In this document: positions 35,389 to 44,348 of the stretch, in pieces | Numbering within the stretch: position 1 is the first letter of the stretch | How the letters are laid out: each line of letters opens with the position of its first letter | NCBI RefSeq assembly: GCF_026968045.1 | Contig: NZ_JAPVBQ010000005.1 | Location: 1-64,000, forward strand | Source: Modestobacter sp. VKM Ac-2977 | Lineage (GTDB): Bacteria > Actinomycetota > Actinomycetes > Mycobacteriales > Geodermatophilaceae | Direction: 5' to 3' | Length of the DNA stretch: 64,000 nucleotides | Notes under the pieces: generated by a model | Seen by the model: only the letters and a program-made list of their open reading frames with translations | Databases searched by the model: none | What the model was told of the DNA's origin: nothing | Translations under genes and position numbers: made by a program

Positions 35389-36159
35389 TCAGGCCCCCAG
35401 TCCACGCAGCGCGTTGATGATCGAGTCGGTGGTGGGCTGGTGGACCTCGCCGGCCAGCCGGCCGTCGGCCAGCAGCACGACCCGGTCGGCGTAGGCGGCG
35501 GCCACCGGGTCGTGGGTGACCATGACGACGGTCTGGCCGGTCTCCCGCACGCTGGAGCGCAGCAGGTCCAGCACCTCGGCGCCGGCGTGGCTGTCCAGGT
35601 TGCCGGTGGGCTCGTCGGCGAAGACGACGTCCGGGCGGGGGAGCAGCGCCCGGGCAACGGCGACCCGCTGCTGCTGGCCGCCGGACAGCTCGTGCGGGCG
35701 GTGCTGGAGCCGGTCGCGCAGGCCGAGCCGGCCGATGACGGAGTCCATCCACGCCCGGTCCGGGCGCTGTCCGGCCAGCTGCATCGGCAGCAGGATGTTG
35801 TCCTGGGCGTTGAGCACCGGCAGCAGGTTGAACGACTGGAAGACGAAGCCGATCCGCTCGCGGCGCAGCGTGGTCAGCTGGTCGTCGCGCAGGCTGGTGA
35901 GCTCGGTCTCGCCGAGCCAGACCTTGCCGCTGGTCGCGGCGTCCAGGCCGGCCAGGCAGTGCATCAGGGTCGACTTGCCCGAGCCCGAGGGGCCCATGAT
36001 CGCGGTGAACGCCCCCCGGTCGAACGCGACGTCGACGCCGGCCAGTGCGTGCACCGCGGTCTCACCCGAGCCGTAGGTCTTGCGCAGGTCGGTGGCGTGG
36101 ACGGCGGCGGACTGCGTCGCCGCGGGCTCACCCGGGACGGTCATGACGGGGACGGACAC
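35389..36159 (-). CDS. ABC transporter ATP-binding protein, LolD/MacB type
   Basis: A 256-residue ATPase with Walker A GPSGSGKST, Q-loop FVFQSFNLLP, signature LSGGQQQRVAVARAL, Walker B VVFADEPTGNLDS and H-loop VMVTHDPVAAAYADR. It powers the downstream FtsX-type permease. GTG 36159 is chosen because GGAGG lies six bases upstream; the longer frame is unsupported and ATG 36144 is a weaker alternative. It lies downstream of a two-component system in the same orientation, an arrangement like BceRS/LiaRS-linked exporters. Confidence 0.9.
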   Translation of the reverse strand: MSVPVMTVPGEPAATQSAAVHATDLRKTYGSGETAVHALAGVDVAFDRGAFTAIMGPSGSGKSTLMHCLAGLDAATSGKVWLGETELTSLRDDQLTTLRRERIGFVFQSFNLLPVLNAQDNILLPMQLAGQRPDRAWMDSVIGRLGLRDRLQHRPHELSGGQQQRVAVARALLPRPDVVFADEPTGNLDSHAGAEVLDLLRSSVRETGQTVVMVTHDPVAAAYADRVVLLADGRLAGEVHQPTTDSIINALRGLGA

Positions 36160-36321
36160 TTTCGGCCTCCAGGGACGTGGTCTTCGACTGAGATCACGTT
36201 CTCCCGGCGCGACAACCGGCCGCGTCGCCGCAGGGGCTGGTCTCCACGGAGGCTGTGCTGCACCTGTGGGCTGACCCGGGGTCATCCCCCAGGTGCATGC
36301 CCCCGCCCCTGGGTGGCGCCA

Positions 36322-36375
36322 AGTGCTGTGTCGTCGACGCCTCGCCGGGCCGGCAGGCGTCGACAGCTCCGCACT
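36322..36375 (-). terminator. Hairpin between response regulator and ABC genes
   Basis: AGTGC (36322-36326) pairs with GCACT (36371-36375), and inside it GTCGACGCCT (36333-36342) pairs perfectly with AGGCGTCGAC (36355-36364). It lies downstream of the response-regulator gene, so it may end or attenuate transcription before the ABC operon. Confidence 0.6.
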
Positions 36376-36442
36376 CGGCGGACCGGCCCCCTCCAGGGGC
36401 CCGCCGCGAGCCTGCGAGGGGTGGGGAGGAGGGGGTCCTTCG

Positions 36443-37153
36443 TCAGGCGGGGGCGTTCCGCAGCAGGTCGGCGGGGGCCACCAGGCCGGTGCGGTAGGCC
36501 AGGACGACGGCCTGCACCCGGTCCCGGGAGCCGGTCTTGAACAGCACCCGGCCGACGTGGGTCTTCACCGTCGCCTCGCTGACGAACAGCTGCGCGGCGA
36601 TCTCGGTGTTGGACGCGCCGTACGCCATCTGCACCAGCACCTCCCGCTCCCGTGGGGTGAGCTCGGCCAGCGCATCCGGGTCGACCTGGCCGGTCCCGCC
36701 CCCGTTGCCGGCCCCGCGCAGGATCGGCGCGACGTGCTGCAGCAGCCGGCGGGTGGAGCTGGCCGCGATCACCGAGTCGCCGGCGTGCACGGTGCGCACC
36801 GCGGCGAGCATCTCCTCCGGCGGGGCGTCCTTGAGCAGGAAGCCGCTGGCCCCGGCGCCGATCGCCGCGACCACGTACTCGTCGAGGTCGAAGGTGGTGA
36901 GCACGACGACCCGGGGCGGCTCGGGGAGCGCCGTCACCAGCTCGGTCGCGGCGATGCCGTCGGTGCCGGGCATCCGGACGTCCATCAGGACCACGTCGGC
37001 CGGCGTCCGGCGCAGCAGCTCGACCGCCGCGGCGCCGTCCCCGGCCTCCCCGACCACGGTGAGGTCGGGCTGGGAGTCGATCACCATCCGGAACCCGGCC
37101 CGGACCAGCTGCTGGTCATCGACGAGGACGACGCGGATCTGGCTGATGTTCAT
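36443..37153 (-). CDS. NarL/LuxR-type response regulator
   Basis: A 236-residue regulator. The receiver domain (1-120) has Asp12-Asp13, phospho-acceptor Asp58 (VLMDVRMPG), the switch Thr in VVVLTTFD and Lys in FLLKDAPPEE. A LuxR-type helix-turn-helix (about 170-230) reads LTPREREVLVQMAYGASNTE and then ATVKTHVGRVLFK. The ATG overlaps the kinase stop (ATGA). Probably controls the adjacent ABC exporter. Confidence 0.93.
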   Translation of the reverse strand: MNISQIRVVLVDDQQLVRAGFRMVIDSQPDLTVVGEAGDGAAAVELLRRTPADVVLMDVRMPGTDGIAATELVTALPEPPRVVVLTTFDLDEYVVAAIGAGASGFLLKDAPPEEMLAAVRTVHAGDSVIAASSTRRLLQHVAPILRGAGNGGGTGQVDPDALAELTPREREVLVQMAYGASNTEIAAQLFVSEATVKTHVGRVLFKTGSRDRVQAVVLAYRTGLVAPADLLRNAPA

Positions 37154-38865
37154 CGAGGTGGACCGTAGGGCAGGGACGCGTGCACGCCGAACCCGCCGCC
37201 GGTCCGCGGGCCGGCGGTCAGCCGCCCGCCGTGCAGCGCCGCCCGCTCGCGCATGCCCAGCAGGCCCTGTCCCTGGCCGTCGGACTCCACGATCGCCGCC
37301 GATGCGCCCCGGCCGTCGTCCAGCACGGCCAGCTCCAGCGCATCGGGCCGCCAGTGCAGCCGCACCCACGCCCGGCCGGCCGGGCCGGCGTGCTTGAGCA
37401 CGTTGGTCAGCGACTCCTGCACGATCCGGTAGGCGGCCAGCTGCGCGCCGGCCGGCAGCGGCCGCGGGTCGCCCTCGACGATCAGGTCGACGGCCAGGCC
37501 GCTGGCCCGGACGTCGGCCACCAGCTGGTCGATCGCGGCGACGTCGGGCTGCGGGGCGTACTCCTGCCCGTCACCCTCCCGCAGCACCCCGAGCAGTTTG
37601 CGCATGTCGGTCAGCGCCTGCCGGCCGGTGGCCGAGATCGCGTCCAGGGCCCCGGTCGCGGCCGCCGGGTCGGTCTGCCCGGCGTACCGGCCACCGTCGG
37701 CCTGGGCGATGACCACCGACAGCGAGTGGGCGACGACGTCGTGCATCTCCCGGGCGATCCGGGCCCGCTCGGTCGACGCCGCCAGCCGCATCTCCTGCTC
37801 CCGTTCCAGCTCCAGCAGCCGGGCGCGCTCCTCCAGGCCGGCCACCTGCTGCAGCCGGGCGCGGCGCAGGTCGCCCAGCGCCCAGCACGCCACCACGAGC
37901 ACGCCGATGACGCCGGCGGCGAAGACGAAGCCGAACCACGTGCCCGCGCCGAAGTAGACGGCCGAGGCGAGCACGGCACCGACCAGCCCGACGACCAGGC
38001 CGGCCCGACTGGCCCAGCGGGGGGCGTACGCGGCCAGCGCGTAGACCATCACCGGCGCGGCGATGTTGGCGGGGAGGAAGTAGCCCGGCATGAGCACCAG
38101 CTCGAGCAGGCTGGCGACGGTGACGACTGCGGCGGCACGGACCGGTCGGCGGCGGCGCCAGGCCAGCGGGACCAGCAGCGCCAGCGACAGCGGGATCGCG
38201 GCGAGGCCGGACCCGGGGTAGGCGATGTCCGTGGAGGCGCTGACCAGGACGAGCACCGCGACGCCGGCGAGGACGGCGTCGACGCCGAACGGGTGCTCCC
38301 GCAGCCACCCGGCCGCGCGCTCCAGCAGCGGCTGATCCGCAGCGGCGGGGACCCGGTCCGGTTGCGCGTCCTGCACGCGGGTGCGGACCAGCAGCCCCAG
38401 CGCCCAGGCCGCCACCACCAGCACCGCGAGCAAGATCATCAAGGGGATGCCGTCGCTGAGCGGCGCGCCCTGGCCGACCGTGACCGCTGCGAGCCCCGCG
38501 CCGGTCAACCCGGCGGCCAGCCCCGCCCGGCCGGCCCAAGGGGGACCGTGGGCCGCCAGCGCGTAGACCATCATCGGGGCGGCGACGTCAGCGAGCAGGA
38601 GTTCGCCAGGGAGCACGAGGAGCTGGACCAGGCAGACCAGCACCACCGCGGCGGCTGCGGGGACCGGGCGGCGGCGCCGCCAGGCCAGCGGGGCGCACAG
38701 CGCCAGGCCGAGCAGGACGGCCACCTCCGGGCTCGACTCGCTGTAGCCGGACAGCCCGGGCACCGGGACCGTGACCAGCGCGACCAGGCCGGCGAGGGCG
38801 ACGTCCACGCCGAAGGGGTGCCGTCGGAGACGTGTCGCCGCACGTTCGAGCAGCGACCGGACCAT
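37150..38865 (-). CDS. Sensor histidine kinase with duplicated membrane domain
   Basis: A 571-residue kinase. Two homologous membrane modules, about residues 5-165 and 180-338, each begin LLERAA..LR.HPFGVD and contain the PLAWRRRRPV and MVYALAA segments. A HisKA_3 dimerisation helix carries phospho-His375 (AREMHDVVAHSLS), and the HATPase_c domain has N-box QESLTNVLKHAG and G-box LDDGRGAS, then GLLGMRERAALHGG. NarL-class kinases usually have one such module. ATG 38865; a longer open frame upstream is not coding. Confidence 0.9.
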   Translation of the reverse strand: MVRSLLERAATRLRRHPFGVDVALAGLVALVTVPVPGLSGYSESSPEVAVLLGLALCAPLAWRRRRPVPAAAAVVLVCLVQLLVLPGELLLADVAAPMMVYALAAHGPPWAGRAGLAAGLTGAGLAAVTVGQGAPLSDGIPLMILLAVLVVAAWALGLLVRTRVQDAQPDRVPAAADQPLLERAAGWLREHPFGVDAVLAGVAVLVLVSASTDIAYPGSGLAAIPLSLALLVPLAWRRRRPVRAAAVVTVASLLELVLMPGYFLPANIAAPVMVYALAAYAPRWASRAGLVVGLVGAVLASAVYFGAGTWFGFVFAAGVIGVLVVACWALGDLRRARLQQVAGLEERARLLELEREQEMRLAASTERARIAREMHDVVAHSLSVVIAQADGGRYAGQTDPAAATGALDAISATGRQALTDMRKLLGVLREGDGQEYAPQPDVAAIDQLVADVRASGLAVDLIVEGDPRPLPAGAQLAAYRIVQESLTNVLKHAGPAGRAWVRLHWRPDALELAVLDDGRGASAAIVESDGQGQGLLGMRERAALHGGRLTAGPRTGGGFGVHASLPYGPPR

Positions 38866-38963
38866 GCTGCCGACCCTAGGCAGGGTCGCGCCGTCCGTCG
38901 TCGTCCCGCGGGGTGAACCGCGTGTCCGCCTGCGGGATGAGCTGCCGTCCGCGGGCGCCCCGG

Positions 38964-39026
38964 CGCCGAGTGACAGCTCAGCGGGCGACCGGCGGGGTGG
39001 GTTCCCCACTGCGCTGTCACTCGGCG
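38964..39026. repeat. 14-bp inverted repeat in divergent promoter region
   Basis: CGCCGAGTGACAGC (38964-38977) and GCTGTCACTCGGCG (39013-39026) are perfectly complementary, 35 bases apart, between the kinase and the divergent MFS gene. The following CACTCGGCGGACCG (39018-39031) recurs at 36372-36385 beside another hairpin. Operator pair, attenuator or dispersed repeat; the sequence does not decide. Confidence 0.5.
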
Positions 39027-39066
39027 GACCGCCGTGCGGGCTCGGCTGTCGGACCGCACTGGCAGG

Positions 39067-40308
39067 GTGCCGGTCGTGTCCTCGCCCCTCGGTCCGGCGT
39101 TCTGGCGGCTCTACTCGGCCAGCGCCGCGTCCAACCTCGCCGACGGGGTGAACCGGGTCGCCTTGCCGCTGCTGGCCGCGACGCTCACGCGCGACCCGGT
39201 CGCGGTCGCGGCCCTCACGTCGCTGGCGTTCCTGCCCTGGCTGCTGTTCGCCCTGCCGGCCGGTGCCTTCGTCGACCGGACCGACCGCAAGCGGGCGATG
39301 GCCGCCGCCAACGTCGTCCGGGCAGGTGCGCTGGCGGCCACGGTGCTCACCGGGACGACGTCGCTCGTCGTCCTCTACACCGTGGCGTTCGCGGTGGGGG
39401 TCGCCGAGACCGTGTACGACAGCGCGGCCCGGGCGATGCTCCCGCAGGTGGTCCGCCGTGACCAGCTCGACCGCGGGAACGGGCTGCTCACCACCGCCGA
39501 GGAGGCCAGTCAGGGGTTCATCGGCGCGCCGCTGGGCTCGGTGCTGTTCGTCCTCGCGGCCGCCGCGCCGCTGCTCACCACCGCCGGGGGTTTCCTGCTC
39601 GCCGCCGTCCTGGTGGTCGGCATCGCCGGCACGCACCGGCCGGTCCGCGGCGGGGGCCCGCCCACGACGATCCGCCGGGACGTCGCCGAGGGCGTGGGCT
39701 GGCTGTGGCGGCACCGCTTCCTCCGCGGCCTCACCCTCGTCTCGGCGAGCACCGCGCTCACCTCGTCGATGACCACCGGCGTCTTCGTGCTGTACGCGCT
39801 GGACACGCTGGAGATCGGCGCGGCCGGGTACGGGCTGCTGCTCACCGCCGCCGGGGTGGGCGCAGTGGCCGGCGGGCTGACCGCCGCACCGCTGGCCGGC
39901 CGGATCGGCCGCACCGCCACGCTGGTCGCCGGGTCGGTGCTGGCCGCGCTGACCCTGGGCGCCATGGCGTTCACCGAGAACGGCGTCGTGGCCGGGGTGC
40001 TGTTCGGGGCCGGGACGGTGGGGGTGCTGTTCTGGAACGTGCTCACCATGTCGCTGCGCCAGGCGCTCATCCCCGAGGCGCTGTTCGGCCGGGTCCAGGG
40101 CGGCTACCGGACGCTGGTCTGGGGCGGGATCCCGCTGGGCGCGCTGGCCGGCGGGCTGCTGGCCGACGCGACGAGCGTGCCCACCGTGTTCGCGATGTCC
40201 GGCGCCGCCCAGCTGGTGCTCGCCGGGGCACTCTGGTGGCTGCTCGCCGCCCACCGGGACCTGGTGGCCAACGCCTTCGCCGCGGACGAGGAGCCGGCTG
40301 CGCCCTGA
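39067..40308 (+). CDS. MFS transporter
   Basis: A 413-residue, 12-helix major facilitator. The first helix carries FWRLYSASAASNLADGVNRVALPLLA, and the loop motif A-like GAFVDRTDRKRAM lies at about 65-78. LWRHRFLRGLTLVSAS opens the second half, and FGRVQGGYRTLVWGGIPLGALAGG is typical of enterobactin-exporter/macrolide-efflux-like MFS proteins. Substrate unknown; drug or siderophore efflux is plausible. GTG 39067 or 39076 could be the start, neither with a strong ribosome site. Confidence 0.85.
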   Translation: MPVVSSPLGPAFWRLYSASAASNLADGVNRVALPLLAATLTRDPVAVAALTSLAFLPWLLFALPAGAFVDRTDRKRAMAAANVVRAGALAATVLTGTTSLVVLYTVAFAVGVAETVYDSAARAMLPQVVRRDQLDRGNGLLTTAEEASQGFIGAPLGSVLFVLAAAAPLLTTAGGFLLAAVLVVGIAGTHRPVRGGGPPTTIRRDVAEGVGWLWRHRFLRGLTLVSASTALTSSMTTGVFVLYALDTLEIGAAGYGLLLTAAGVGAVAGGLTAAPLAGRIGRTATLVAGSVLAALTLGAMAFTENGVVAGVLFGAGTVGVLFWNVLTMSLRQALIPEALFGRVQGGYRTLVWGGIPLGALAGGLLADATSVPTVFAMSGAAQLVLAGALWWLLAAHRDLVANAFAADEEPAAP

Positions 40309-40322
40309 GTGAGCCGGGACGG

Positions 40323-40775
40323 TCAGGGGACGACGGTCACCGGCCAGCGGCCGACCCGCACCAGCCGGACCGCCACCGACCCGATCACCCGGTGGCCGGC
40401 CTGCTCGGACGCGCCCACCAGCACCGCGTCCGCCGGCAGCTCGTCGGCGATCCGGGACAGCTCGGTCACCGGATCGCCCTGTGCGGTGCGCAGCTCCGCT
40501 GCGATGCCCAGGTGCTCGACCGCGGACTGCAGCTCACGGCGCAGCTCCTCGCCCACCTCGGCAGCGGCGTCCCGGGCGATCGCCTGGGCCTCGGGCACCC
40601 AGCCGACCATCGACGGCGGCTCCTCGACGTAGACCGCGACCAGCCGGGAGCGCTGGCGGCGGGCCAGCCCGGCCGCGTAGGCCGCGGCGCGCAGCGACGT
40701 CGGGGAGCCGTCCACCCCGACGAGGATCACCCGCGGGCCGTCGGTGCCCCGCTCGAACTGCCCCGCTGCGGTCAT
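40323..40775 (-). CDS. Universal stress protein (UspA-like)
   Basis: A 150-residue single Usp domain: VILVGVDGSPTSLRAAAYAAGLA at the N-terminus. The C-terminal ATP-binding G-2xG-9xG(S/T) motif is altered: VGASEQAGHRVIGSVAVRLVR retains G...IGSVA. It may bind ATP; role in stress survival is inferred from the family. Convergent with the MFS gene (14-base gap). Confidence 0.88.
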   Translation of the reverse strand: MTAAGQFERGTDGPRVILVGVDGSPTSLRAAAYAAGLARRQRSRLVAVYVEEPPSMVGWVPEAQAIARDAAAEVGEELRRELQSAVEHLGIAAELRTAQGDPVTELSRIADELPADAVLVGASEQAGHRVIGSVAVRLVRVGRWPVTVVP

Positions 40776-40808
40776 CGGCCCATCCTGCGCGACCGGAGCG
40801 CTGCGGGA

Positions 40809-42062
40809 TCAGGCGGTGGCGCGCCGCTGCAGCTCCTCCGCCTGCCCGGCGGCCGCACCGTCGGCGGCGAAGTCGGCCAGCGTCCGGCGGAGCGCCACCC
40901 CCAGCCGGTCGGCCCGCAGGTGCAGCTCGTCCCGGGGCAGCAGCGGCAGCCCGGTGCCGCCCCAGCGCGCCAGCAACGCGAGGTCCTCGTCGAGCGCGGC
41001 GGTCGCGGACGCCACCGCGGTCGCCAGAGCACGGGGGGAGACCGCGCCGCTGGTCCGCTGCACCAGCACGCAGGTGTGCACCCGGGTCGAGTCGGCGTCC
41101 TCGGGCTGCAGCAGCCGGAGGACCGTGGTCACCACGCCCGTCCGCAGGTCCTCCTCCCGCCGCACCAGCTGGAACGGGGCCCGGTGGACGGCGGTGACCC
41201 GTCGACCGCCCAGCTGCTCCTCCTGTACGCCGGAGAAGCCGTTGCGCTCGTACGTCAGCTCCGGGACGGCCACCTCGGACGTGGGGTGCCCGGCGCGACG
41301 GGAGGTGTCGAGGAAGGCGTCGGCCAGCGCACCGGCCGAGGCGGGACTGCGGGTCGGGGGCAGCCAGCCGGACACGGCCAGCGGGTCGGCGGTCTCCGGG
41401 ACGGCGAGCAGTTCGGCCCACGGCTCGGCCGGTGCGATCCAGACGACCCCGAGGCGTTCCGCGACGCCCCACGCAGGCGGGTCGGCGTCCAGCTCGCCGC
41501 CGGCCCGGCGGTGCACCGTCCAGGTGCGCCCCAGCAACCGGGTCTGCAGGTAGCCGCTCGCACGGAGGTCGGTGGACGGGGCGACCGGGTGCCAGGCGTG
41601 CTCGAGGGCGGGGTGCAGGTTGTCCAGGACCGGTCCCGCCGGCGGTGGCAGATCGGGCACCGGTTCCGGCGACGGCGTCGTCCCGTCGGTGCGCGGTGGC
41701 CGCGCGGCCGGCGTGGGGTCGGGGGCCAGCCACACCCAGCCGTCCCGCTCCTCGACCGCCCAGGGTGCGGACAGGTCGGCCCGCGGAGGAGGGGTGCCGG
41801 CCGGCCCGAGCGACGGGATCTCCACGCAGCGGCCCTCCGCGTTGAACTCCCAGCCGTGGTACGAGCACCGCACCCGCCCGTCGACGACGGTGGCGGTGGT
41901 CAACGGCACCAGCCGGTGCGGACAGCGCGCCGACAGGGCGGTCACCTCGGCCCCCGGCCGGGTGCGGAGGACGACGTAGGCCTGCCCGGCCGCGCCCACT
42001 TGCCGTGGCGTCGTCCCCACCTCACTGGAGCGGGCGACGGGGTACCAGCCGGTGGAGGCCAT
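40809..42062 (-). CDS. Rieske [2Fe-2S] protein with a second, cluster-less Rieske-like domain
   Basis: About 417 residues. N-terminal Rieske domain with Cys47, His49, Cys66 and His69 (CPH; CSYHGW) and GWVWLAP. A second segment (about 155-212) repeats the fold's outline (AWHPVAPSTDL, WTVHRR, VAERLGVVWIAPAEP) without Cys/His ligands. In FLDTSRRAGHP (250-260), where Rieske oxygenases have FLDxxHxxxxH, the first His is Arg. It therefore looks like a ring-hydroxylating oxygenase relative with a questionable catalytic iron site. ATG 42062 matches the domain start; ATG 42122 is an alternative. Confidence 0.7.
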   Translation of the reverse strand: MASTGWYPVARSSEVGTTPRQVGAAGQAYVVLRTRPGAEVTALSARCPHRLVPLTTATVVDGRVRCSYHGWEFNAEGRCVEIPSLGPAGTPPPRADLSAPWAVEERDGWVWLAPDPTPAARPPRTDGTTPSPEPVPDLPPPAGPVLDNLHPALEHAWHPVAPSTDLRASGYLQTRLLGRTWTVHRRAGGELDADPPAWGVAERLGVVWIAPAEPWAELLAVPETADPLAVSGWLPPTRSPASAGALADAFLDTSRRAGHPTSEVAVPELTYERNGFSGVQEEQLGGRRVTAVHRAPFQLVRREEDLRTGVVTTVLRLLQPEDADSTRVHTCVLVQRTSGAVSPRALATAVASATAALDEDLALLARWGGTGLPLLPRDELHLRADRLGVALRRTLADFAADGAAAGQAEELQRRATA

Positions 42063-42290
42063 GGCCCGCCCGCCCGTCAGGGGGGTGGTGGTCCGGGAGT
42101 TCGCGGTCCTGGAGGAGGCCATGCGCCCATGGCACCAGCCGACCGTTTCCCCGGCGTTGCCCCTGCGTGGACTCCAGGCGTCCGCCGAGACCGCTTCGAT
42201 AACTATCGGGACACCCCGGCTGCCATTGTGAGCGTTGACACCCTAGGGTGACCGCGATCACCCGACAGGCGACACACAGTGAGGTGCCAT

Positions 42291-42665
42291 GTGACACCCC
42301 CGAACGAACGCAAGCTGCTGACCCCGGAGGAGTACCGCCAAGCGCAGGACTCCCCGGAGTTCACCGAGCTGCGTCGCCGGTTCCGCAGCTTCGCCGTCCC
42401 GATGACGGTCGCCTTCCTGGTCTGGTACGCGCTGTTCGTCCTGCTCTCCACGTACGCGGCGGACTTCATGTCCACCGAGGTCTTCGGCAACGTCAACCTC
42501 GGCATCCTGCTCGGGCTGGGGCAGTTCGTGAGCACCTTCCTGATCACCCAGCTCTACGTGCGGCACGCGAGCAAGAACACCGACCCCATCTCCGACGAGA
42601 TGCGCACCCGCCTCGAGGCCCACGAGTTCGCCTCCCCCCGGAACGAGGAGACCCCCCGTGGCTGA
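42291..42665 (+). CDS. DUF485 membrane protein
   Basis: A 124-residue protein with two transmembrane helices (about 38-60 and 72-95) and the DUF485 pattern DSPEFTELRRRFRSFAVP, then FGNVNLGILLGLGQFVSTF. DUF485 proteins (YjcH type) are nearly always encoded just before an ActP-type symporter, as here. GTG 42291 follows GAGG by six bases; its stop overlaps the symporter start. A TTGACA (42235-42240) upstream may be a -35 element, though no clear -10 follows. Confidence 0.88.
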   Translation: MTPPNERKLLTPEEYRQAQDSPEFTELRRRFRSFAVPMTVAFLVWYALFVLLSTYAADFMSTEVFGNVNLGILLGLGQFVSTFLITQLYVRHASKNTDPISDEMRTRLEAHEFASPRNEETPRG

Positions 42666-44271
42666 CGTGTTCGCCGCCGAGAGCGCGACCATCGGCGAGC
42701 CGGCGATCAACATCTCGATCTTCGGCGCCTTCGTGGTGGTGACGCTGATCATCACCTTCCGGGCCAGCCGGAACAACAAGAGCGCGGCCGACTACTACGC
42801 CGCCGGCCGCAACATCACCGGCACCCAGAACGGCCTGGCCATCGCCGGCGACTACCTGTCGGCTGCCTCGTTCCTCGGCATCGCCGGCGCGATCGCCATC
42901 TACGGCTACGACGGCTTCCTGTACTCCATCGGCTTCCTCGTGGCCTGGCTGGTCGCGCTGCTGCTGGTCGCGGAGTTGATGCGCAACACGGCCCGGTTCA
43001 CGATGGCCGACGTCCTGGCCTTCCGGATGCGGCAGGGGCCGGTGCGCACCGCGGCGGCCATCTCGACGCTGTTCGTCTCGCTGTTCTACCTGCTCGCGCA
43101 GATGGCCGGTGCCGGTGGCCTGGTCGCCCTGCTGCTGGGGGTCAGCGGCGCCGCGGCCGAGGCGATCGTCGTGGTCGTCGTCGGCGCGCTGATGATCTTC
43201 TACGTGCTGGTCGGCGGCATGCGCGGCACCACCTACGTGCAGATGATCAAGGCGACGCTGCTGATCGCCGGTGCACTGGTCATGACGGTCTGGGTGCTCG
43301 CCGAGTACGGCTTCAGCCTCTCCGCGCTGCTCGGTGGGGCGGTCGCGTCGGAGGGCGGGCAGGTCCTGGAGCCCGGCGCCCAGTACGGGGTGTCGAACGC
43401 CACCCGGCTGGACTTCATCAGCCTCGCGCTGGCCCTGGTGCTCGGCACCGCCGGCCTGCCGCACGTGCTGATGCGCTTCTACACCGTGCCCACCGCCAAG
43501 GACGCCCGGAAGTCGGTCGTCTGGGCCATCTGGCTGATCGGCGGCTTCTACCTGTTCAGCCTGGTCATCGGCTACGGCGCCGGTGCCCTGGTGGGCTCCG
43601 AGACGATCCTGGCCGCACCCGGTGGGGTCAACGCGGCGGCCCCGCTGCTGGCGTTCGAGCTCGGTGGCACCGTGCTGCTGGGCATCATCGCCGGCGTCGC
43701 CTTCGCCACGATCCTCGCGGTCGTGGCCGGGCTGACCATCACCGCGTCGGCGTCCTTCGCCCACGACGTCTACGCCTCGGTGCTGAAGAAGGGGCAGGTG
43801 GACCCGAACGCGGAGGTCCGGGTCGCCCGGATCACCGCCGTCGTCATCGGCGCGGTCTCCATCGGCCTGGGCATCCTGGCGCTCCAGGCCGGGATCAACA
43901 TCGCCTTCCTGGTGGCCCTGGCCTTCGCGGTGGCGGCCTCGGCCAACCTGCCGACGATCCTCTACACGCTCTTCTGGAAGAACTTCACCACCCAGGGCGC
44001 GCTGTGGTCGATCTACGGCGGGCTGATCGTCTGCATCGGTCTGATCATCTTCTCGCCGGTGGTCTCGGGGTCGGAGACGGCGATGTTCTCCAACTTCGAC
44101 ATCGCGTGGTTCCCGCTGCGGAACCCGGGCCTGGTCTCCATCCCGCTGTCGTTCTTCCTCGGCTGGCTGGGCACCAAGGTGTCCAAGGAGAAGCCCGACA
44201 TCGACAAGTACGCCGAGCTCGAGGTCCGGTCGCTGACCGGCATCGGTGCCGAGAAGGCAGTCGCTCACTGA
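42658..44271 (+). CDS. actP: Cation/acetate symporter (SSS family, ActP-like)
   Basis: A 537-residue sodium:solute symporter with about 13 helices. DYYAAGRNITGTQNGLAIAGDYLSAASFLG in two overlapping pieces is the ActP signature; also GGMRGTTYVQMIKA, AGLPHVLMRFYTVPTAKDAR and FATILAVVAGLTITASAS. It imports acetate, and probably pyruvate or propionate, with a cation. GTG start overlaps the DUF485 stop. A terminator hairpin follows 28 bases later. Confidence 0.92.
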   Translation: MADVFAAESATIGEPAINISIFGAFVVVTLIITFRASRNNKSAADYYAAGRNITGTQNGLAIAGDYLSAASFLGIAGAIAIYGYDGFLYSIGFLVAWLVALLLVAELMRNTARFTMADVLAFRMRQGPVRTAAAISTLFVSLFYLLAQMAGAGGLVALLLGVSGAAAEAIVVVVVGALMIFYVLVGGMRGTTYVQMIKATLLIAGALVMTVWVLAEYGFSLSALLGGAVASEGGQVLEPGAQYGVSNATRLDFISLALALVLGTAGLPHVLMRFYTVPTAKDARKSVVWAIWLIGGFYLFSLVIGYGAGALVGSETILAAPGGVNAAAPLLAFELGGTVLLGIIAGVAFATILAVVAGLTITASASFAHDVYASVLKKGQVDPNAEVRVARITAVVIGAVSIGLGILALQAGINIAFLVALAFAVAASANLPTILYTLFWKNFTTQGALWSIYGGLIVCIGLIIFSPVVSGSETAMFSNFDIAWFPLRNPGLVSIPLSFFLGWLGTKVSKEKPDIDKYAELEVRSLTGIGAEKAVAH

Positions 44272-44299
44272 GGGCCTGAGCTGAGCAGGTCCTGAAAGC

Positions 44300-44332
44300 G
44301 CGAGGCGCGTCCCCGGTGGGGGCGCGCCTCGC
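44300..44332 (+). terminator. Terminator of the DUF485-symporter operon
   Basis: GCGAGGCGCG (44300-44309) pairs with CGCGCCTCGC (44323-44332), with CCCC/GGGG extending the stem around a short loop. It lies 28 bases after the symporter stop, and just beyond the end of the convergent small membrane protein gene. Confidence 0.75.
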
Positions 44333-44348
44333 GTCGTCTCCGGGTGCC

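Noticed and set aside
32393-35494. 1,033-codon rightward frame opposite the FtsX-type permease
   Set aside because: Gln/Gly/Asp/His-rich antisense translation without domains; the permease on the other strand has clear FtsX features.
38866-40254. N-terminal extension of the histidine kinase frame
   Set aside because: Runs antisense through the MFS gene with a low-complexity translation; the kinase has a good start at 38865.
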